Assembly (NCBI RefSeq): GCF_030160835.1 | Contig: NZ_BSPC01000052.1 | Location: 54,394-118,393 of the forward strand | Reading direction: 5' to 3' | DNA from: Labrys miyagiensis | GTDB lineage: Bacteria; Pseudomonadota; Alphaproteobacteria; Rhizobiales; Labraceae | DNA length: 64,000 nucleotides | In this document: piece after piece, positions 58,331-64,000 of the stretch | How positions within the stretch are numbered: the first letter of the stretch is position 1 | Layout of the letters: each line of letters begins with the position of its first letter | Made by a program: the position numbers and the translations under genes | Notes under the pieces: model-generated | Databases searched by the model: none | The model's input: only the letters and a program-made list of their open reading frames with translations | What the model was told of the DNA's origin: nothing

Positions 58331-59479
58331 CTAGCCTCCGGTATTCAGGGCGGGCGCAGGACTGGGCCGCACCGCGACACCGGGGCGAATACTCTGGAAA
58401 CCATCGGTAATGACAAGCTCGCCACCGTTCAGGCCGCTCGACACCACGGCGTTCGCGCCGCTACTCCCTTGCGTCTTCAGGCGCCGGATCGCCGCTTTGC
58501 CATCCTCCACGATGAAGACATAGACCCCCTGCTGGTCCGCAATGAGGGCGGATTGAGGAACGACAACGCGTTCTTCCGGTGTGCCGGCCTCGAGCTCGAC
58601 CTTGACCAATTGTCCGTCGACCAGGGTCTTCGTTGGATTGGCGATATCGCCGCGTACGATCAGCGTATCGGTCGAACGATCGACGCTTACATCGAGAAAA
58701 CTGATCTGTCCGATCTGGTCATAGAGCGTGCCGTCCGAGAAGCGGATTCGAAGCTTGATCGATTTTGGATCGTTGACTTTTCCTGCCTTCTGGGCGGCCG
58801 TGATATCCCGCTGGCTTACGGGAAAGGTCACATACATCGGATCCTGGCTGACGATGGACGTCAGCTCACCGCTGTCGGGTCCAACCAGGTTGCCTTTGGA
58901 GACGGCGGTCATGCCGATGCGACCGGAGATCGGGGCGGTGATATCGGTATAGCCAAGATTGATCTTGGCTGTGTCGAGATTGGCGCCGGCGGAAATCGTG
59001 GCCGCCTTCGCCTGGGCTTCCTGAGCGACAGCCTGGTCGAAGGCGACAGCCGTACCGGCATTGCGCTCGAGCAACTGCTGAGCGCGCTGGCGCTGAATGC
59101 TCGCAAGCGTGAGTTCAGCCTGGGTTCGCTGGAGGGTACCTTCCGCCTGTTGGACGTCGGCGTCGAAAAGGGACTTCTCGATCCGGTAGAGCGGCGTGCC
59201 GGCCTTGATCGTGTCGCCTTCCCGGAAGAGCACGTCCTCAAGTACACCCTTGACGCGTGCGCGGATTGCCACTTTTTCAGGAGCTTCTACACGTCCTACG
59301 AACTCCAGCGCATTCGAGATCGGTTTAAGCTCAGCGGGAGCGGCCACGACCGAGACACCCGCCTCATCTGCGGCACGGGTGGAAAGCACAGGCATGAGAT
59401 GAAAGGCTGTCGCGAGCAGAATGATAGCCGTATTTTTTTGTAGAATGGCAGGCAGATTTTCTCTCTTAAGATCCACCAC
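58331..59479 (-). CDS. RND efflux periplasmic adaptor (membrane fusion protein)
   Basis: 382 residues. N-terminal hydrophobic signal ([17 protein letters not shown]), then the barrel-sandwich halves ([20 protein letters not shown] and [16 protein letters not shown]) around a coiled-coil hairpin rich in Gln and Ala ([17 protein letters not shown]), and a beta-barrel ending in [18 protein letters not shown]. No lipobox. Starts with GTG at 59479 behind GGGAGG. First gene of a six-gene operon; no regulator is adjacent. Confidence 0.93.
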   Translation of the reverse strand: MVDLKRENLPAILQKNTAIILLATAFHLMPVLSTRAADEAGVSVVAAPAELKPISNALEFVGRVEAPEKVAIRARVKGVLEDVLFREGDTIKAGTPLYRIEKSLFDADVQQAEGTLQRTQAELTLASIQRQRAQQLLERNAGTAVAFDQAVAQEAQAKAATISAGANLDTAKINLGYTDITAPISGRIGMTAVSKGNLVGPDSGELTSIVSQDPMYVTFPVSQRDITAAQKAGKVNDPKSIKLRIRFSDGTLYDQIGQISFLDVSVDRSTDTLIVRGDIANPTKTLVDGQLVKVELEAGTPEERVVVPQSALIADQQGVYVFIVEDGKAAIRRLKTQGSSGANAVVSSGLNGGELVITDGFQSIRPGVAVRPSPAPALNTGG

Positions 59480-60124
59480 TTTAAACCTCCCGCTCCTGAC
59501 GGCTTATTACGTAGAGTCATAAGAAAAATAGCGACGCTTGATCTGAAAAATGTCTGAACAATGAGCGTGCATGGATTTAATATACCTTTAATATCATTAA
59601 TTATACGATATTCTCCAAGGGAAAAATTCCGGTATTAAATCCAAGCGCGAGCCCGCTTGATTTGTTGTTGTCTATATTGGAATAGTGTCTTCTTCTCTGG
59701 TATGCCTAGTACTCTAGAAGTAAATATGAAATCATAGATTGTTGCCAGAGATTTAAGATTTATGACTTCATTACTACAAATTGTTGACGAAATATTTCAT
59801 AAAAGGTATCTTTATTGGAAATATATTTCAAAATAACCTTGTCGTGCTTTTGAATTTCTAAACCTCCCATATTTCTGCTATGTCTATTTTAGAAGAGGCT
59901 ACAACACCGATCATTTGCCCTCTATTGTCCAAACAGGCATTGTACTTTGGAGCAATGCCCCTCCTATTGAGGCTTGCGCAAATTTAGGTGAGCAGTCCCA
60001 TTTTTTCTCGTCTTTTCAGATGTTTGGCTTAAAGCGCGAGGTGATATAGGGTAGTATAATACCTGATTCAAGGCGATAGGTGGCAGCCTTTCACGATCAA
60101 CATCTGTCGTGACTCGATAATGGG
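59480..60124. other. AT-rich 645-base gap without genes
   Basis: Base composition is much lower in GC than the rest (for example TTAATATACCTTTAATATC). No ORF of interest on either strand. It contains the promoter of the efflux operon on one side and of the sensor-kinase relic on the other. The composition suggests a foreign segment or relic next to the decayed kinase gene. Confidence 0.5.
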
Positions 60125-60648
60125 TTGTGTTACAACTTATTGCGTATGGCTTTAATCACTTGGCTATCCAAGCGGTATGGCAGTAACTGTCAGATGCGCC
60201 CTTTAGGTAAGTTAATGCTCTGCCTTTTGGTGTCCCTCGCTGCCGAAGTGCCGACTGCTCGGGGGCAGTCTGCACGTGCGATGCTGGTGCACCCAGAGCC
60301 CAACGTCAGCAGTTCTTTCCATGCCGTGGTCTTCTCCGCGTTACGTGCTGCCGTGAACCAGAATGCTGCCGCGCCTGTAACACTCAACGGGAAGAATCTG
60401 GATCTCCGGCGGTTCAATGAGCCCCGTTGCGAGGAAGGCCTGGAGAACCATCTCCGCGTAAAATATGAGGGTCGACCAATCACAGTCATCGTAATGGTGG
60501 GTGCGGCGGCACTCGACTTCGCGCCGAGCTGGTGGACGCGGCTTTGACTGCTCGCAAGATTATTGGGGCTCATGAGGGTCGGATTCAAGTAGAAAGTGGG
60601 CCTGGGGGAGGAGTTGAGTTTCGAATCAGACTTCCTGTAATTCAGTAA
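60125..60648 (+). pseudogene. Sensor histidine kinase relic with a large internal deletion
   Basis: The first part encodes a signal-like segment (LGKLMLCLLVSLAAEVPTA) and the start of a periplasmic domain (FHAVVFSALRAAV, LNGKNLDLRRFNEPRCEEGL) that parallels the intact kinase at 61515 (YTTMFSALRARLYAS, LYIENLDLPFFEGPEYEETL). That frame stops at 60547. In another frame, 60533-60648 encodes the extreme end of a HATPase domain (ARKIIGAHEGRIQVESGPGG, FRIRLPVIQ) with a TAA at 60646. The sensor, membrane and catalytic core between them, about 500 residues, are missing. The response regulator gene starts 20 bases later. Confidence 0.75.
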
Positions 60649-60667
60649 ACATTGGGGGGAAGGACAA

Positions 60668-61363
60668 ATGCGTATACTGATACATCTCGTCGACGATGAT
60701 ATGTCTTTTCGGACCGCGCTTGCACGTCTCTTGCGCACATTCGGCTATGATGTCGAGACTTACAGGTCGGCAGGGGAGTTTTTGAAGAAGAGGCCGGACA
60801 GCAATATACCGTCCTGTATTTTGCTCGATGCACAGATGCCTGGACTGAGTGGCCCAGAACTGCAAGAGCGCCTGGCCGAGCTCGGATCGACTCTGCCGAT
60901 CATCTTCCTGACCGGTCATGGTGACATACCGATGAGCGTGAGGGCGATCAAGGCCGGGGCGGAGGACTTTCTGACCAAGCCGGTGTCCAAGGATGCTCTC
61001 ATCAACGCGATCGGCCGTGCAATGGCGACTTACTCCGCAGCGCGTGATCGGGACGCACAATTGCGATGTCTGCGCATCAGGGTGGGGACCCTCACGCCGC
61101 GGGAAAAGGAGGTCTATGAACTCGTCGTGCAGGGCAAGCTCAACAAGCAGATCGCGTTTGATCTGGGCACGACCGAACGGACGATCAAGGCGCACCGGCA
61201 CAAGGTGATGGAGAAGACGCAGGTGCGTTCGCTGGCGGAACTTGTCTCGATCGCGGAACGCCTCGGGACTCTGTCGAGTGCGCGATTGGCCTCCGAAGAC
61301 CTCCTGCAATCCTTAAGAATTGAGAGCGGTTCGACGAACTCGCACTGGAACTACGCTTCATGA
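60668..61363 (+). CDS. FixJ/NarL-type response regulator (REC-LuxR HTH)
   Basis: 231 residues: receiver domain with acidic pocket (HLVDDDMSF), phospho-acceptor Asp54 (ILLDAQMPG), switch Thr (FLTGHGD) and Lys (FLTKPVS), then a LuxR-type helix-turn-helix (TLTPREKEVYELVVQGKLNK, GTTERTIKAHRHKVMEK). The FixJ-style receiver goes with the kinase type found here. GGGGGAAGGAC precedes the ATG. It lies between the relic kinase and the intact kinase, which is probably its present partner. Confidence 0.93.
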   Translation: MRILIHLVDDDMSFRTALARLLRTFGYDVETYRSAGEFLKKRPDSNIPSCILLDAQMPGLSGPELQERLAELGSTLPIIFLTGHGDIPMSVRAIKAGAEDFLTKPVSKDALINAIGRAMATYSAARDRDAQLRCLRIRVGTLTPREKEVYELVVQGKLNKQIAFDLGTTERTIKAHRHKVMEKTQVRSLAELVSIAERLGTLSSARLASEDLLQSLRIESGSTNSHWNYAS

Positions 61364-61514
61364 TGATGACCACGCGTAGCCGGCCCTGCGCACTGTCAGA
61401 GTCGAAGTAACAGTAAGATTACCCTTGAGCTCGTTAAGACATTGTTTGGTTTGCTAAATGCGTTGCCAGAGTTAGCAAGGGGTATCGTCCCTTGGCTGAA
61501 AAAGGTATTGTGAG

Positions 61515-63473
61515 GTGTGGCGTTTGTATTTGTCTTCTTCGTTTGATCGAATTGTTGAGGCGGGGATCGGAGGGCCATTCCGAACCAGTTGGTTGACTGC
61601 TATTGCCCGTGGGTTCCTCGCTTTCGTGCTGCTAAACCATTTCGTCCCTTTGGCGGTGCGCGGCGAAACCCTGCCCAAGTCCGTTCTCGTCATCGAGGAG
61701 GCCGATGCAAATCGAGGTCCTTACTACACAACGATGTTTTCAGCTTTGCGGGCGCGCCTCTACGCATCCAATCGGCCGCTTTCCCTCTATATCGAAAACC
61801 TCGATCTGCCCTTCTTTGAAGGCCCCGAATATGAGGAGACTTTAGAGCAGTTCCTCGCACGGAAATACCGTGATCGGCCCATCGACGTCGTTATCACCAT
61901 CGGACAGGGAGCGCTCAGACGCGCTATTGACTGGCGCTCCCAGATTTGGTCGGGCGCGGCGATTGTTTTCGCGGATGTCACCGACGACGCAATTGAAGCC
62001 CGCAACTTGCCAGCCTATGTCACCGGCAGAACGATAAAGCTCCGGCTCGAGGACATGGTAGAGGCTGCGCACGCGATCGTTCCTGGCCTCGAGCAGGTGG
62101 TAATCGTCGGCGCGCCCTTCGACTCCCAGGCCGCCATCGCTTTCAAGCGGTTTGCCAACGAAATCCCGGCGATATCGCCGAACGTAAAGGTTGCCGATCT
62201 CACCGGTCTGCCCATCGCGGAATTGAGCAAACGAGTTTCGGCGTTACCCGAGAAGAGCGCAATTCTTTACACCCCGATCTATTCGGACGGGAACGGCGCG
62301 CAGTTGCTGCCAGCCGAAGCCGTTACACGTCTCGCCGAAACCGCGAACCGGCCAATCATCGCGAACGTCGAGACTTATATCGATCGCGGAGCAGTCGGTG
62401 GATACATGCTGTCTCCCGCCATCACCGGGGATGAAGCGGCCGGATTGGCCCTTCAAATCCTTGACGGCGTCCAACCCTCGCAAATTCCCGTCGCAGTTGG
62501 AAACTCCCTGCGACCGGTGTTCAACTGGACGGGCTTGCAACGTTGGGGCGTAGATGAAAGCAGCCTGCCTCCGGGTAGCGAAATCCGGAATCGACCCTCG
62601 CCGATCTGGAGGCAATATCCCGCGCAGACCGCAATCGTCTTTGCCGTCGTGCTCCTCCAGAGCCTATTCATCGTCGCTCTTCTCTATGAACATCGCAGGC
62701 GAAGGCGGGCGGAGTTGGAAGTGAGGGCGCGATCCAACGAACTGGCTCACGTGAATCGCAGGGCTACGGCGGGTGAGTTGTCGGCGTCCATCGCGCATGA
62801 AGTGAACCAGCCGCTTGGGGCAATTCTCGCCAATACCGAGGTATGCGAGATGCTGATTAAAAAACCGGACCTGGACGTGCAGTTGATCGAGGAGGTGCTG
62901 GGCGACATCAAGAGCGAAAACTATCGCGCCAGTGAAGTCATCGTCAGGCTGCAACGCCTGATGAGGAGAGCAGAGCCTCAGAAGGAGGATATCGAACTCA
63001 ATGAGCTGGTCAAAGATGTCTTGAAATTCGTAGCGGGTCAGGCGGGAGCCCACGAGATTGATCTCGGCGAAGAACTGTCCGCCGAGCCTCTCCGCGTTCA
63101 CGCTGACCCGATACAGTTGCAGCAAGTCGTGATGAACCTGATCCTCAATGCGATCGATGCTATCTGCGAAGCCGCTTCCTCAAGCGTGAGACGGGTCGTT
63201 GTCCGGACACGGCAAATGGGCAGCGACGTAGCGGAGATTGCCGTTTTCGACACGGGACCGGGCATTGCTGCAGACCGGCGGATGCGGATGTTCGAACCAT
63301 TTTTCACGACCAAGCCACAAGGCATGGGCATGGGGCTATCCATCGCCCGCACGATCATCCAGGCGCATGGGGGGGCGATACGCGCCGAAAGCCGGGATGG
63401 AGGAGGCGCGGTATTCCGCGTGCAATTGCCGCTGGACGATGTCGAAGGGAGAAAGAATCAGCGCACGAGATAG
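61515..63473 (+). CDS. Hybrid sensor: ABC-type substrate-binding domain on a histidine kinase
   Basis: 652 residues. A signal/membrane segment (WLTAIARGFLAFVLLNHFVP), a periplasmic ABC_sub_bind-type (periplasmic-binding-fold) sensor at about residues 55-355 (KSVLVIEEADANRGPYYTTM, VVIVGAPFDSQAAIAFKRF, VGGYMLSPAITGDEAAGLAL), a membrane helix (QTAIVFAVVLLQSLFIVALL), then HisKA with His428 (ASIAHEVNQPLGAIL) and HATPase_c (NLILNAIDAI, DTGPGIA, GMGMGLSIARTI). It would sense a periplasmic ligand and phosphorylate the regulator encoded just upstream. GTG start at 61515 is tentative. Confidence 0.92.
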   Translation: MWRLYLSSSFDRIVEAGIGGPFRTSWLTAIARGFLAFVLLNHFVPLAVRGETLPKSVLVIEEADANRGPYYTTMFSALRARLYASNRPLSLYIENLDLPFFEGPEYEETLEQFLARKYRDRPIDVVITIGQGALRRAIDWRSQIWSGAAIVFADVTDDAIEARNLPAYVTGRTIKLRLEDMVEAAHAIVPGLEQVVIVGAPFDSQAAIAFKRFANEIPAISPNVKVADLTGLPIAELSKRVSALPEKSAILYTPIYSDGNGAQLLPAEAVTRLAETANRPIIANVETYIDRGAVGGYMLSPAITGDEAAGLALQILDGVQPSQIPVAVGNSLRPVFNWTGLQRWGVDESSLPPGSEIRNRPSPIWRQYPAQTAIVFAVVLLQSLFIVALLYEHRRRRRAELEVRARSNELAHVNRRATAGELSASIAHEVNQPLGAILANTEVCEMLIKKPDLDVQLIEEVLGDIKSENYRASEVIVRLQRLMRRAEPQKEDIELNELVKDVLKFVAGQAGAHEIDLGEELSAEPLRVHADPIQLQQVVMNLILNAIDAICEAASSSVRRVVVRTRQMGSDVAEIAVFDTGPGIAADRRMRMFEPFFTTKPQGMGMGLSIARTIIQAHGGAIRAESRDGGGAVFRVQLPLDDVEGRKNQRTR

Positions 63474-63849
63474 TTAATGACGACACAGGTTTCCGGACTG
63501 GGGTAGCGACACGAAGTGTGCGCCTTTCAGGCACGTGAGAACCCTCGTGGCGAAGAATCCGAACCCATTGATATTGCTTGAGGAGATTGCGTATCTAGGT
63601 ACGTACGTTGCAGGTTTCCCGCTGCATTTGCGACAGTGGCCATCGTTCAAGGCGTATGTTTTTTGCAAGCATCGCAGTCTCCATACCCTCTGATAAACAT
63701 CGCCAGATCGGGCAGAGTTCCTGGCCGAGCTCTCCGCCGGGCCCCACCACGCAGTTTGTGACGATCGGCTCGAAAATCCTCATTAAGGACGAGGCACACC
63801 TCCGGCAAACCTGGTGCGGTTCACTGGCGGACGACAATCCAAAGGGGCC
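63474..63849. other. Gap with ambiguous short ORFs
   Basis: Two overlapping frames of about 80 codons oppose each other: plus 63608-63868 and minus 63595-63837 (the latter with CRRCASSLMRIFEPIVTNCV and a GAGG ten bases before a TTG). Neither has a recognisable domain. The minus one follows the relic at 63850 on the same strand and might be its neighbour or continuation. Confidence 0.3.
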
Positions 63850-64000
63850 TCACTGCATTTGCTCATAAACATCAACGAGAAAATGATCGAAATTATCGAC
63901 GCGAATGAAGCCGAGCCGCGGAAACTCCGTGTCCGTCACGACGTAATACCAACGGCCCTAATCATTGACCGATATGGGCCCAATCACGCATTCCGATTGA
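63850..64000 (-). pseudogene. C-terminal part of a gene with an in-frame TAG, cut by the window edge
   Basis: On the minus strand one frame reads ECVIGPISVND, then TAG at 63958-63960, then GRWYYVVTDTEFPRLGF and IRVDNFDHFLVDVYEQMQ to a TGA at 63850-63852. Both sides look strongly protein-like, so a nonsense mutation in a formerly continuous gene is likely. The rest lies beyond the window. No family recognised. Confidence 0.45.

Noticed and set aside
1-64000. tRNA, rRNA, integrase or attachment-site duplications that would define a genomic island
   Set aside because: None could be recognised by eye, so the catabolic block is called an island only in the descriptive sense.

Overview
The window looks like chromosome of an alphaproteobacterium of the order Hyphomicrobiales (Rhizobiales). 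The pointers are high GC, a MucR/Ros-type regulator, a DUF992 protein, and short intergenic palindromic elements that resemble rhizobial mosaic elements in design. The genus cannot be told from the sequence. I saw no tRNA, rRNA, CRISPR array, transposase or phage structural cluster.

Layout. 1-8.3 kb is the edge of a type VI secretion neighbourhood: VgrG spike, a DesK-type sensor kinase, TssA and a periplasmic caspase-like/Sel1 protein, with palindromic repeats and a broken small gene. 8.3-11 kb is accessory: a lipoprotein ending in a Peptidase_S74-like domain, a degraded gene, a small acidic protein and mucR. 11.0-44.3 kb is a continuous catabolic island of nine transcription units. It holds two IclR regulators, an aldo-keto reductase-RidA fusion, CoA-transferase plus thiolase, two DapA-family lyases, two FAD amine/D-amino-acid oxidoreductases (one with a fused ferredoxin/FAD partner subunit), a polar amino-acid ABC importer, a sugar-type ABC importer, an aldehyde dehydrogenase, four SDRs, a 3-hydroxyacyl-CoA-dehydrogenase-like protein, a class III aminotransferase, a fold-III PLP decarboxylase, divergent glycine-decarboxylase-like subunits and an AcoX-like kinase.

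The main finding is that a 34-bp operator of fixed design lies in every control gap of this island, eight copies in all, and in no other gap I examined. Each copy is two imperfect 15-bp palindromes separated by 4 bp, built from GTNCG / CGNAC half-sites. This strongly suggests one IclR-type regulon: two importers bring in a nitrogenous, possibly opine-like or cyclic amino-acid-like compound; FAD dehydrogenases, aminotransferase, decarboxylase and lyases remove nitrogen and cut the skeleton; aldehyde dehydrogenase, CoA-transferase and thiolase feed the products to central metabolism. The substrate cannot be named from sequence.

44.4-64 kb holds a degraded dienelactone hydrolase, small and Sel1-repeat proteins, a DUF992 protein, a DUF3300-DUF2950 pair, a SulP transporter, a six-gene operon for an RND efflux pump with PPK2 polyphosphate kinase, and a two-component system. 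In the last, a histidine kinase relic with an internal deletion lies just upstream of the response regulator while an intact homologue lies downstream. A palindromic repeat of about 105 bp occurs at least six times outside the catabolic core or at its edge and several times supplies the stop codon of the neighbouring gene.
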